Shown piece by piece: positions 53,361 through 64,000 of a DNA stretch of 64,000 bases (positions are counted from its first letter, which is position 1; every line of letters starts with the position of its first letter). The position numbers and the translations under genes are program-made. The notes under the pieces are model-generated. The model searched no databases, was not told the origin of the DNA, and was given only the letters and a program-made list of their open reading frames with translations. This stretch comes from Myxococcales bacterium (GTDB lineage: Bacteria > Myxococcota_A > Polyangia > Nannocystales > Nannocystaceae), in contig JACKDW010000014.1 of assembly GCA_020633295.1 (NCBI GenBank), positions 164,471 through 228,470 on the forward strand, written 5' to 3'.

Positions 53361-55468
53361 GCGAGACGGGCGCGCGCGGGCACGCGCAGCGGCAGTTCCT
53401 CGAGGTCGTCGACCCCGAGGTCGCGCGCGCGCGCTGGCACGCCGCGCTGCGGCTCGCGCCGCTGGGCTCCGAGGACGTCCCGCTCGCCGCGCTGCGCGGG
53501 CGCGTGCTCGCCGAGGCCGTCGCCGCGCCGCACGACGTCCCCGGCTTCGACCGCAGCAACGTCGACGGCTACGCCGTGGTCGCGCGCGACACCTACGGCG
53601 CGAGCGAGACGAGGCCGGCGCGCCTGCGGCTGCGCCCCGAGATCATCACGACCGGGCCGCCGCCGCCGCTCGAGCTCGCGCCCGGCGAGGCCGTGACGAT
53701 CGCGACCGGCGGCGTGGTCCCGCGCGGCGCCGACGCGGTCTTGATGCTCGAGGACACCGACGTGCTCGCGCCGCCCGGCGAGGCGCTGCGGCTCGCGGTG
53801 CGCCGCCCGGCGATCCCCGGCGCGATGATCTCGCTCGCCGGCTCCGACATCACCCGCGGCGAGGTGGTTCTTCGACCAGGTGTGACGCTGGGGCCGCGCG
53901 AGACGGGCGTGCTCGCGGCGCTCGGCCTCGGCGGCGCGCGCGTGTATCGGCGCCCGCGCGTCGCGATCCTCTCGACCGGCGACGAGCTCGTGGCCCCCGG
54001 CGCGCCGCGGGCGATCGGGCAGGTCCACGACTGCAACCAGACGGTGATCGCCGACGCCTGCGCCGAGCTCGGCTGCGAGCCGCTGCGCCTCGGCATCGCG
54101 CGCGACGACGACGACGCGCTCGCGGCCGCGCTGCGCGGCGCGCTCGACGAGCGCGGCTGCGACGTCCTGCTGCTCTCGGGCGGCACCAGCAAGGGCGCCG
54201 GCGACCGCAGCCACCGCGCGCTCGCCGGGCTCCCGGGCGCGCGCGACGAGCTCCCGGCGACGCTCGTACACGGCGTGGCCCTCAAGCCAGGTAAACCGCT
54301 GTGCCTCGGCGCGACCCGGCGCCCCGACGGGCGCGTGATCCCGATCGCGGTGCTGCCGGGCTTCCCGACCTCGGCGCTGTTCTGCTTCCACGAGCTCGTC
54401 GCGCCGGTCCTGCGCGCGCTGCTGGGCCTCGGGGGGGCGCGCGCAGGCGACGAGCCCGGCGCCCTCGCCACGCTCCCGCGCGCGCTCGCCAGCGAGCGGG
54501 GGCGTCGACAATTCGTGCTCGTCCAGCTGCTCGCGGGCCGCCAGCCCGCCGCGGACGGGCCGCAGGACGGAGACGCGACGTCCGCCCACGTCCCCGTCGC
54601 CCACCCGATCGACCGGGGCTCGGGCTCGATCAGCGCGTTCTGCCGCGCCGACGGCTTCGTCACCGTCGACTCCCTGCAGGAGCGCCTCGAGGCGGGCGAG
54701 CTCGTGCGCGTGCGACCGCTCGCGCTCGGGCGCGCCGACGCGCGCGGCCCCGGCTTCGCGGCGCCCGACCTCACGATCATCGGCAGCCACTGCGTGGGCC
54801 TCGAGCTGCTCGCCGACCTCCTCGACGCCGACGGCCTGCGCGTGCGCCTGATCGCCGAGGGCAGCCAGGGCGGGCTGTTCGCCGCCGCGCGCGAGCTCTG
54901 CGACATCGCGCCGATCCACCTCCACGACCCCGAGACCGACACCTACAACGCCCCCTTCGTGCCCGAGGGCTGCGTCCTCGCGCCGGGCTACGGGCGCATG
55001 CAGGGTCTGCTCACGCGCCCTGGAGACCCGCGCTTCGCCGGGCGCCGAGGCCCGCGCGCGCGCCCCTTCGCGCTGCCCGAGATCGTGCTCGACCCGGGCG
55101 TGATCATGGTCAACCGCAACCGCGGCAGCGGGACGCGCCTGCTCATCGATCGCCTGCTCGCGCCGCTGCGCGCCCGTCGCGAGGCCGCGGGCGACGGCGC
55201 CTCGCCCCGCCCGCGCGGCTATCACCACGAGGCGCGCTCTCACCAGGGCGTCGCGACCTGCGTCGCCCAGGGGCGCGCCGACTGGGGCGTGGCGATCGCG
55301 ACCGTCGCGCGCGACGCGGGCCTCGAGTTCGCGCCGATCGGCGAGGAGCGCTACGACTTCGTGATCCCGCGCGCGCGCGCCGAGCGAGCGCCGGTGCGGC
55401 GCTTCCTCGAGCTGCTCGCGAGCGCGGGCGCGCGCGCGCGCCTGCGCGAGCGCGGCTTCCTCCCCTGA
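53357..55468 (+). CDS. MoeA fused to a PBP-like (molybdate-type binding) domain
   Basis: 703 residues. The first 430 repeat the MoeA fold (FDRSNVDGYAVVARD, TIATGGVVPRGADAVLM, LLSGGTSKGAGD, VLPGFPTSALFCFHEL). The last 240 (LTIIGSHCVGLELLADLLDA to the end) match the PBP-like domain attached to some MoeA proteins, related to periplasmic binding proteins (NRNRGSGTRLLIDRLLA, HHEARSHQGVATCVAQGRAD). No signal, so it works in the cytoplasm. It overlaps the first moeA by four bases. Two MoeA paralogues in one operon suggest different specificity or a molybdenum-sensing role for the second. Confidence 0.9.
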   Translation: MSETGARGHAQRQFLEVVDPEVARARWHAALRLAPLGSEDVPLAALRGRVLAEAVAAPHDVPGFDRSNVDGYAVVARDTYGASETRPARLRLRPEIITTGPPPPLELAPGEAVTIATGGVVPRGADAVLMLEDTDVLAPPGEALRLAVRRPAIPGAMISLAGSDITRGEVVLRPGVTLGPRETGVLAALGLGGARVYRRPRVAILSTGDELVAPGAPRAIGQVHDCNQTVIADACAELGCEPLRLGIARDDDDALAAALRGALDERGCDVLLLSGGTSKGAGDRSHRALAGLPGARDELPATLVHGVALKPGKPLCLGATRRPDGRVIPIAVLPGFPTSALFCFHELVAPVLRALLGLGGARAGDEPGALATLPRALASERGRRQFVLVQLLAGRQPAADGPQDGDATSAHVPVAHPIDRGSGSISAFCRADGFVTVDSLQERLEAGELVRVRPLALGRADARGPGFAAPDLTIIGSHCVGLELLADLLDADGLRVRLIAEGSQGGLFAAARELCDIAPIHLHDPETDTYNAPFVPEGCVLAPGYGRMQGLLTRPGDPRFAGRRGPRARPFALPEIVLDPGVIMVNRNRGSGTRLLIDRLLAPLRARREAAGDGASPRPRGYHHEARSHQGVATCVAQGRADWGVAIATVARDAGLEFAPIGEERYDFVIPRARAERAPVRRFLELLASAGARARLRERGFLP

Positions 55469-55485
55469 GTCACGCGAGTATCAAC

Positions 55486-56178
55486 ATGGCACTTGAGACA
55501 CCTGAAAACGCGGCGCTCGGCGCGATCATCCTGGCCGGCGGCCGCTCGCGACGGATGGGCGCGCCGAAGGCCTGGATCGACTGGGGCGGCCGCCCGCTGC
55601 TGCTGCACGTGCTCGCGCAGGTCCGCGCGGTCTGCCGCGGCGCCGCGGTCGTCGTCGGCGCCCGCGACGTCACGCTGCCGCCGCTGCCGCCGGGCGTCGC
55701 CCGCGTCGACGACCCGCCGTCCGACGATCGCGGCGGCCCGCTGATCGCGATCCTCGCCGGCCTGCGCGCCGTTGACGACATGAACTCCAGGTCAGGCGAT
55801 ACGCGGACCGAGCTCGTCTACCTCGGCGCCTGCGACGGCGCGCTCCTCGACGCCGCGCACGTCCGCTTCGTCACCGGCGCGCTCGCGCGCGACCCCTCGC
55901 GCGCGGCCGCGGTCCCGCGCGATCCGCCCGACGAGCGGGGACGACGCTTCCTCCACCCGCTCGCCAGCGCCGTCCGGGTCGCGCCCGCGCTCGCGGCGGC
56001 CGAGGCGATCGTGCGCGCGGGCGGTCGACGCCCCGCGCAGCTGTTCGAACAGCTCTCGACGCGCTACCTCGACGCGCGCGCGCTGCCTAGCCCCGAGGCC
56101 CTGCGGGCCTGCAACACGCCCGAGGAGCTCGCCGACGCCCGCGCCCGCGCGACCCACGACGAAGCCCGCGACACGTGA
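55486..56178 (+). CDS. MobA-like molybdenum cofactor nucleotidyltransferase
   Basis: 230 residues. LGAIILAGGRSRRMGAPKAW is the nucleotide-binding loop of the MobA/MocA family, and VYLGACDGALLD carries the metal Asp; DDPPSDDRGGPLIAI is also typical. MobA adds GMP and MocA adds CMP to molybdopterin; the sequence does not tell which. Starts 17 bases after the fused MoeA, completing a NuoEF-moeA-moeA/PBP-mobA unit. A palindrome copy at 55779 encodes an atypical MNSRSGDTR stretch that looks inserted. Confidence 0.88.
   Translation: MALETPENAALGAIILAGGRSRRMGAPKAWIDWGGRPLLLHVLAQVRAVCRGAAVVVGARDVTLPPLPPGVARVDDPPSDDRGGPLIAILAGLRAVDDMNSRSGDTRTELVYLGACDGALLDAAHVRFVTGALARDPSRAAAVPRDPPDERGRRFLHPLASAVRVAPALAAAEAIVRAGGRRPAQLFEQLSTRYLDARALPSPEALRACNTPEELADARARATHDEARDT
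55779..55796. repeat. Dispersed 18-bp interrupted palindrome
   Basis: CATGAAC-TCCA-GGTCAGG in mobA. Encodes a local stretch unlike the surrounding Ala/Arg-rich sequence. Confidence 0.4.
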
Positions 56179-56222
56179 TCCTCGACCGGGCGCTCGAGCG
56201 TGACGCGGTGCGTGATTCGGGC

Positions 56223-56228
56223 TAGCTT
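56223..56228 (+). promoter_or_regulatory. -10-like hexamer TAGCTT of a probable leaderless promoter
   Basis: GGGCTAGCTTCGCCCC-GTG: six bases before the start, no ribosome site. Confidence 0.4.
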
Positions 56229-56234
56229 CGCCCC

Positions 56235-56927
56235 GTGAGCGAAACCGATCCGCAGGAGCCGGCCAGCCCCGAGCCCGCGAGCGAGACGCCCTCCGGCGCG
56301 ACCGCGCGTGACGCACAGGCCCCCGCGCCCCCGCAAAAAAACGTCGTGCGTCGCCTCTACGACTGGGTCCTCGGCTGGGCCGACACCCCCTACGGCGTCC
56401 CCGCGCTGTTCATCCTCGCGTTCGCCGAGTCGAGCTTCTTCCCGATCCCGCCCGACCTCCTGCTGATCGCGCTGGCCCTCGCCGCGCCGACCCGGGCCTT
56501 CAACTTCGCGCTGTGGTGCACCGTCGGCTCGGTGCTCGGCGGTATGTTCGGCTACCTCATCGGCTTCTCGATGTGGGAGCTGTTCGAGCCGCTGCTGATC
56601 CGCAGCGAGAGCCGACGCGCCGACTTCAACTACGTCTGCGAGCAATTCAACTCGCGGGGCGAGCTCTGGGTGTTCATCGGCGCGTTCACGCCGATCCCCT
56701 ACAAGGTGCTCACGGTCGCCTCCGGCGTGACCAAGCTGCGCTTCGCGACCTTCTTGCTCGCCAGCGTGGTCGGCCGCGCGGGCCGCTTCTTCCTCGTCTC
56801 CCTGGTCATCCGCCTCACGGGGAACAAGGCCAAGGAGCTGATCGACCGCTACTTCAACCTCTTCACGATCCTGTTCGTCGCCCTGCTGATCGGCGGCTTC
56901 GCGCTGATCCGCGTCCTGCGCCACTGA
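56235..56927 (+). CDS. DedA/VTT-domain (YqaA-like) membrane protein
   Basis: 230 residues. After a 45-residue Pro/Ala-rich start, VTT-family features: FILAFAESSFFPIPPDLLLI, GGMFGYLIGFSMWE, WVFIGAFTPIPYKVLTVASG and GRAGRFFLVSLVIRL, with four or five membrane helices. The FAESSFFPIPPD and FTPIPYK segments are re-entrant-loop hallmarks. Members act in lipid translocation or envelope homeostasis. GTG start by promoter spacing. Confidence 0.9.
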   Translation: MSETDPQEPASPEPASETPSGATARDAQAPAPPQKNVVRRLYDWVLGWADTPYGVPALFILAFAESSFFPIPPDLLLIALALAAPTRAFNFALWCTVGSVLGGMFGYLIGFSMWELFEPLLIRSESRRADFNYVCEQFNSRGELWVFIGAFTPIPYKVLTVASGVTKLRFATFLLASVVGRAGRFFLVSLVIRLTGNKAKELIDRYFNLFTILFVALLIGGFALIRVLRH

Positions 56928-56952
56928 CCTGGTCGCGTCGTCTCGCGCTGGC

Positions 56953-56958
56953 TATCAT
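56953..56958 (+). promoter_or_regulatory. -10-like hexamer TATCAT of a probable leaderless promoter
   Basis: GGCTATCATCCCGGCG-ATG: seven bases before the start, no ribosome site. Confidence 0.45.
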
Positions 56959-56965
56959 CCCGGCG

Positions 56966-58219
56966 ATGCCGCCACGGACCCCTCGACGCCGCGATCTCTC
57001 CCTCCTCCTCCCCGCGAGGACGACGCGCGCCGCGCTGCTCGGCTCGCTCGCGGCGCTCGCCGCCTGCCAGGCGCCCGCCGGGCGCCCGACGCCCCACGTC
57101 GACGACGACGAGAAGTCCGACAAGGGCAAGGCCAAGCCCAGGGCGAAGGTCGACGCCAAGGCCGCCAAGACCGACAAGACCCAAAAGCCAGCTGAGTATG
57201 ACGGCGGGCTCGGGCGGCCGGTCGCCTCGCTGGCGGGCGAGACCCACCTCAAGAACATCCGCCAGCTGACCTTCGGCGGCGAGAACGCCGAGGCCTACTT
57301 CTCCTTCGACGAGCAGCAGCTGATCCTCCAGTCGACGCGCGACGGCGCCAGCTGCGACCAGATCTACAGCATGAGCCTGGCGCAGAAGGTCGCCGAGCCG
57401 GTCGTCACGCGCGTCAGCAGCGGCAAGGGTCGGACGACCTGCGCCTACTGGCTCCCCGACAGCGCGCGGGTCCTCTACGCGTCGACCCACGCCGCCGCGG
57501 ACGACTGCCTCCCGCCCCCGGATCGCAGCCACGGCTACGTCTGGAAGCTCTACCCGGAATTCGACATCTACACCGCCGCGCCCGACGGCGGCGACATCAA
57601 GCCCCTGGTCCAGGGGCCAGGCTACGACGCCGAGGCGACGATCTCGCCGCTCGGCGACGCGATCGTGTTCACCTCGACCCGCGACGGCGACCCCGAGATC
57701 TACCGCATGAACATCGACGGTTCGGGCCTCAAGCGCCTCACGAACGCGCGCGGCTACGACGGCGGCCCGTTCTTCTCCGCCGACGGCAGCAAGATCATCT
57801 ACCGCGCCAACCACCCCGAGGGCGAGGACGAGCTGAGCAAGTACGAGGCGATCCAGAAGGACCACCTCGTGTTCCCGACCCGCCTCGAGCTGTTCATCAT
57901 GGACGCCGACGGCGCCAACCAGCGCCAGCTGACGCGCAACGGGAAGGCCAACTTCGCGCCGTACTTCCACCCAGACGGGACGCGCGTGATCTTCAGCTCC
58001 AACCTCAAGGCGCCGCGCGGACGCAATTTCGACCTCTACATGCTCGAGCTCCCCGCGCCGGGCGAGGAGGCGGGCGAGCCCGAGCAGATCACCTTCAACG
58101 AGACCTTCGACGGCTTCCCGATGTTCACCCGCGACGGCAAGCGCCTCGTGTTCGCGTCCAACCGCGGCAACGCGAAGGAAGGCGACACCAACGTGTTCCT
58201 CGCCGAGTGGGTCGACTAG
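56966..58219 (+). CDS. TolB-like beta-propeller lipoprotein
   Basis: 417 residues. Twin-Arg-like n-region, then LAALAACQ lipobox, a Lys/Asp-rich linker (DDDEKSDKGKAK), and PD40/WD40-like TolB blades, each with an S..G..I.F.S.R.GD.EIY pattern: EAYFSFDEQQLILQSTRDGA, ATISPLGDAIVFTSTRDGDP, PFFSADGSKIIYRANH, APYFHPDGTRVIFSSN, PMFTRDGKRLVFASNRGN. Not part of a Tol-Pal operon, so not TolB itself. Probably outer-membrane or periplasmic. Confidence 0.85.
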   Translation: MPPRTPRRRDLSLLLPARTTRAALLGSLAALAACQAPAGRPTPHVDDDEKSDKGKAKPRAKVDAKAAKTDKTQKPAEYDGGLGRPVASLAGETHLKNIRQLTFGGENAEAYFSFDEQQLILQSTRDGASCDQIYSMSLAQKVAEPVVTRVSSGKGRTTCAYWLPDSARVLYASTHAAADDCLPPPDRSHGYVWKLYPEFDIYTAAPDGGDIKPLVQGPGYDAEATISPLGDAIVFTSTRDGDPEIYRMNIDGSGLKRLTNARGYDGGPFFSADGSKIIYRANHPEGEDELSKYEAIQKDHLVFPTRLELFIMDADGANQRQLTRNGKANFAPYFHPDGTRVIFSSNLKAPRGRNFDLYMLELPAPGEEAGEPEQITFNETFDGFPMFTRDGKRLVFASNRGNAKEGDTNVFLAEWVD

Positions 58220-58311
58220 TCACACTCCCGGCGCACAACGCAATCCCAGCACTCCACGCGTTGAAATCACCGAGCCGTACGCGAGCGCGCAGGGTTGACG
58301 ATGGCGGGCGC

Positions 58312-58317
58312 TATACT
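58312..58317 (+). promoter_or_regulatory. -10-like hexamer TATACT of a probable leaderless promoter
   Basis: GCGCTATACTCCCACAG-ATG: seven bases before the sigma-factor start. Best match to TATAAT in the set. TTGACG at 58295-58300 is only 11 bases away, too close for a normal -35. Confidence 0.5.
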
Positions 58318-58324
58318 CCCACAG

Positions 58325-58969
58325 ATGTTGCGCGATCAGGCCAACGCGAGCGACAGCGAGCTGCTTCGCTGCTGGCGCGCCGGGGATCACCGCGCCGGCA
58401 ACCTGCTGCTCCAGCGCTACTGGGACTCGCTGTTCCGCTTCTTCTGCAACAAGGCCGACGAGCAGCTCGCCAGCGATCTGATCCAGCAGACGATGCTGGC
58501 CTGCGTTCGCGGACGCGATCGCCTGCGCGACGACAACAAGTTCGCGGCCTACCTGTTCCGCACCGCCTACAACACCTTCAAGCAGTCCATGCGCATGCGC
58601 TACCGTGACCAGGGGCGCTCGCCCTTCGCGGAGCAGTCGATCGCGTCCCTCGGCATCACGCCCAACGAGCGCATGACGCAGAAGGCCGAGCAGCGGCTGC
58701 TGCTCCGCGCGCTCCGCAACCTCGTGCTCGACGACCAGGTCATCCTCGAGCTCTACTACTGGGAGAACCTCAGCCGGCGAGAGGTCGCGCTGCTGCTCGA
58801 CATCCAGGACGGCGCCGCGGCCTCGCGGATCCGTCGGGCGCGCGAGCGCCTCAAGAAGATGATCTCGCGCCTCGCCTCGGACCCCGAGCTCGGCTACCGC
58901 ACGACCGCGAACTTCGAGCACTGGCTCGCCGACCTGCGCAAGAAGACGCCCGACATCCCGCGCTCCTGA
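58325..58969 (+). CDS. ECF-type RNA polymerase sigma factor
   Basis: 214 residues. Region 2: LLRCWRAGDHRAGNLLLQRY, FRFFCNKADEQLASDLIQQT and AAYLFRTAYNTFKQSMR. Region 4 helix-turn-helix: LRNLVLDDQVILELYYWENL, SRREVALLLDIQDGAAASRIR. About 20-30 residues longer than a bare ECF core. No anti-sigma partner next to it. The kinase at 58980 is convergent and just 10 bases away; kinase-ECF pairing is common in this group and may replace an anti-sigma factor, but that is inference. Confidence 0.9.
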   Translation: MLRDQANASDSELLRCWRAGDHRAGNLLLQRYWDSLFRFFCNKADEQLASDLIQQTMLACVRGRDRLRDDNKFAAYLFRTAYNTFKQSMRMRYRDQGRSPFAEQSIASLGITPNERMTQKAEQRLLLRALRNLVLDDQVILELYYWENLSRREVALLLDIQDGAAASRIRRARERLKKMISRLASDPELGYRTTANFEHWLADLRKKTPDIPRS

Positions 58970-58979
58970 GCTCCTGAGC

Positions 58980-62072
<3,093 letters not shown>

Positions 62073-62121
62073 GGCACGCCGCGCGCCCGCGCTCCAGCGC
62101 GGGCGCGAACCGCCGGCTCGC

Positions 62122-63789
62122 CTACCGCGAGCGCCGCGCGAGCGCCTCGAGACGACGCCGACGGCGGTAGGCCCAGGTGTCGACGACCATGCCGGCGAAG
62201 AACGCGAGCGAGACCCCGAGCGAGAGCAGCGGGTTCGCGCGGATCATGTCTCGAAGGACATCAAGGATGCCGCGCGACTGCGGCTGCACCGGCGGCGCCA
62301 CGACCACGCGCGTCACGGTCGCGGTCGGCGTCACGGCGGGCGGGGGCGGCGGGGGCAGCTCGGTCACGATCGTCCGGGACTCGCCGCCGAGCTCGAGGCT
62401 GATCATCCGCTCCATCACGTCGTGCAGCGTCTCGACCTCGAACTTGTCCACGTGCGGCTTGGCGTGCGCGGAGCCGACGCCCGAGTGGTCCGTCAAGAAG
62501 ATGTACTGCCCGCCCGTGACCTTGGCCGCGTAGCGCATCTGCGCCTCCGCCTCGTCGCGCACGCCGCTGCTCGCGACCGGGTAGATCGCCGTCTTCGCGT
62601 CGCGGTGCTGCTCCACGGCCCGCGCGAAGCGCTGGGCGGCCTGACCCGCGTGCGACGGCGCGTCCGCGACCAGGAAGACCATCCGCGCGGTGCTCGAGTC
62701 GGCGCGCCAGCTCAGCTGCGCGCTCGCCAGGGCCGCCTCGTCCATGGCCTCGGGGTAGTCGCCGCCGCCGCCGGCCGACTGACGCCCGAGCCGCTCGACG
62801 AAGGAGTCGATGTCGCGGAAGTCCTCGGTGTGGGTGACGTACGCGTCGCCGTGATCACGGTACGCGACCAGCCCCCAGCGCTGCGACACGCCGGGGTTCG
62901 TCTCGGCGATCTCCCGCGCGATCTCGCGGAGCTCGACCTTGAGGTACTCGAGCTCGTCGCCCATGCTGCCGGTCGTGTCGATCACGAGCGCCACGTCGAG
63001 CGCGCGCGGCCGCGTCGTGTGGCGATAGCTCGGCGCCGTCATGTTGATCATCGCGTCGGTGAGCCCGATCGACCCGCGCGCCCCGGCCAGGCGCGTCATC
63101 GCCTCCGTGTAGCCGTCCGCGTCCGCGTTGTCGTCGACGACCCCGGCCGTCAGCACGCGCGCCTGCACGGTCTTGTCGAAGGAGCCCGCCGGCTCGAAGC
63201 GCCCGGACCGGGTCGAGCCCGCCTCGCCGAAGCCCACGCCGTGGCCCCGGCCGTAGCCCGACCCCACGCCGCCGCCGCCGCGGCCCGTGCCGATCAGCCC
63301 CAGGCCGCCCACGCCGTAGGCCTCGCCGACCTCTTCGCCGGTCAGGCCACCCCAGACGTCGGCGTCGTCGCTGCCGACCGAGAACGCGCCGCCGTGCACC
63401 CCGAGGATCCCCGCCTCGCCGGCCACCGCGCGCGCGTCCTCGGACGCCTTCATCGCGTAGAGCCCGGACTTCGACGCGGGCGCGGGCGCGGGCGCGTCAG
63501 CGCCGTCGGCCGTCTCGGCTTTCTCCGCGACCTTCGCCCCCGCGGCCTCCTCGTCGCGCGACGGCGCCGCGCGCTCGATGACCTCCGGGGCCGCCGCGTC
63601 GTCGCGCGAATCCGCCTCGGGCGTCGCCGCGAGCGCGACCGCCTCCTCGTAGTCCGGCTCGACGGGCGCGTCTGCGCCCACGGACAGCACGAGGCCGAGC
63701 GCGGTGACGCCAGAGACGCCGAAGAGCGTGGTGATCGGCCAGCGACGCAGCAGGCCAGCGCGGGGAGGGGTCACGTCGTTCGCGGTCAT
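62122..63789 (-). CDS. Membrane-anchored VWA-domain protein
   Basis: 555 residues. N-terminal helix (TTLFGVSGVTALGLVLSVG) anchors it; a second helix near the C-terminus (LLSLGVSLAFFAGMVVDTWAY) ends RRRRR. Between lie an acidic/Ala linker, a Gly-rich stretch (GGLGLIGTGRGGGGVGSGYG, as in AgmX-like adhesion/gliding proteins), and a VWA domain (about 260-420) with the MIDAS motif DTTGSMGDE and second-site Thr/Asp. Proline run PPPPPP near 470. The ATG at 63789 is chosen over earlier codons on N-terminal composition. Likely a complex-forming scaffold; probably in one unit with the downstream kinase. Confidence 0.8.
   Translation of the reverse strand: MTANDVTPPRAGLLRRWPITTLFGVSGVTALGLVLSVGADAPVEPDYEEAVALAATPEADSRDDAAAPEVIERAAPSRDEEAAGAKVAEKAETADGADAPAPAPASKSGLYAMKASEDARAVAGEAGILGVHGGAFSVGSDDADVWGGLTGEEVGEAYGVGGLGLIGTGRGGGGVGSGYGRGHGVGFGEAGSTRSGRFEPAGSFDKTVQARVLTAGVVDDNADADGYTEAMTRLAGARGSIGLTDAMINMTAPSYRHTTRPRALDVALVIDTTGSMGDELEYLKVELREIAREIAETNPGVSQRWGLVAYRDHGDAYVTHTEDFRDIDSFVERLGRQSAGGGGDYPEAMDEAALASAQLSWRADSSTARMVFLVADAPSHAGQAAQRFARAVEQHRDAKTAIYPVASSGVRDEAEAQMRYAAKVTGGQYIFLTDHSGVGSAHAKPHVDKFEVETLHDVMERMISLELGGESRTIVTELPPPPPPAVTPTATVTRVVVAPPVQPQSRGILDVLRDMIRANPLLSLGVSLAFFAGMVVDTWAYRRRRRLEALARRSR
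62245..62262. repeat. Dispersed 18-bp interrupted palindrome
   Basis: CATGTCT-CGAA-GGACATC, one core mismatch, in the VWA gene. Confidence 0.5.
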
Positions 63790-63941
63790 GCTCTCTCGGA
63801 CAGCGCCGCGCCGCGAAGGTTCCCGCGCCCTGAACATCGCCGAGCGTGTCGGACACGCCCGCACCTGACCCGCGCCGCGGGCCCGCTCGCGCGCCCGCGC
63901 GAGCCTGACGATCGGCCGCGCGCGGGTCGTCGGCCTTCCTG

Positions 63942-63973
63942 CCTGTCCTTCTGATACGGTACGAAAGGACAGG
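63942..63973. repeat. 32-bp inverted repeat with 9-base arms
   Basis: CCTGTCCTT (63942-63950) and AAGGACAGG (63965-63973) around 14 bases. Arms share CCTGTCC/GGACAGG with the dispersed element but are farther apart. Within it GGTAC..GTACC forms a second repeat. It lies upstream of the VWA gene in a gene-free stretch (63865-64000); operator or terminator of a gene outside the window. Confidence 0.6.
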
Positions 63974-64000
63974 TACCATCGCGCGGCGAGCGTCGTGAGC

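Overview
This is 64 kb of very GC-rich DNA with dense genes on both strands and no rRNA, tRNA, CRISPR or insertion sequence that I can see. The content points to a myxobacterium, probably of the Nannocystis/Enhygromyxa side. It has several eukaryotic-type Ser/Thr kinases with TPR tails, four DUF2330 proteins ending in a MYXO-CTERM-like tail (Cys motif, hydrophobic helix, RRRR), a lipoprotein with a long Gly-Asp repeat and Cys-rich 'CGDGV..GDEACDDGN' repeats, and carboxypeptidase-regulatory-like repeat proteins. The lineage is inferred from these families, not from a marker gene.

Layout. 0-5 kb: secreted amidase, secreted coiled-coil (LEA-like) protein, membrane Ser/Thr kinase. 5-11 kb: HELGHH metalloprotein, then a run of membrane proteins leading into a response regulator and histidine kinase. 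11-14 kb: Gly-Asp repeat lipoprotein and a divergent cupin/AraC pair. 14-24.5 kb (minus strand): a complete-looking group 3b (NADP-type, sulfhydrogenase-like) [NiFe] hydrogenase operon, hydB-cNMP-hydG-hydD-hydA-protease-hypA-hypF-hypC-hypD-hypE, lacking hypB. The HypA has no zinc loop and hypF is broken by single-base shifts. 24.6-35 kb (minus): a 1627-residue kinase/ATPase/TPR signalling protein, a TPR remnant, a repeat protein of the carboxypeptidase-regulatory type, and a SIR2-like/TPR/pseudokinase fusion. 35-39 kb: C_GCAxxG_C_C protein divergent from an M20 amidohydrolase, a minisatellite, a TPR protein. 39.4-47.3 kb: tandem array of four DUF2330 genes plus a decayed fifth copy. 47.4-50 kb: PQQ-type propeller lipoprotein, Dus tRNA-modifying enzyme. 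50.3-56.2 kb: NuoE-NuoF fusion, MoeA, MoeA with a PBP-like domain, MobA (molybdenum cofactor and NADH diaphorase cassette without its molybdoenzyme). 56.2-64 kb: DedA/VTT membrane protein, TolB-like propeller lipoprotein, ECF-type sigma factor, kinase with an acidic insert in its activation segment, VWA protein.

Two patterns cut across the genes. First, at least nine genes have a TANNNT -10-like hexamer only 6-9 bases before the start codon, mostly without a Shine-Dalgarno sequence, which suggests leaderless transcripts. Second, an 18-bp interrupted palindrome (about CATGNCC-N4-GGACATG, two 7-base arms around 4 bases) recurs about two dozen times inside and between genes but is absent from the DUF2330 array. 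I regard this dispersed element, the SIR2-pseudokinase fusion and the unusual hydrogenase maturation set as the main leads.
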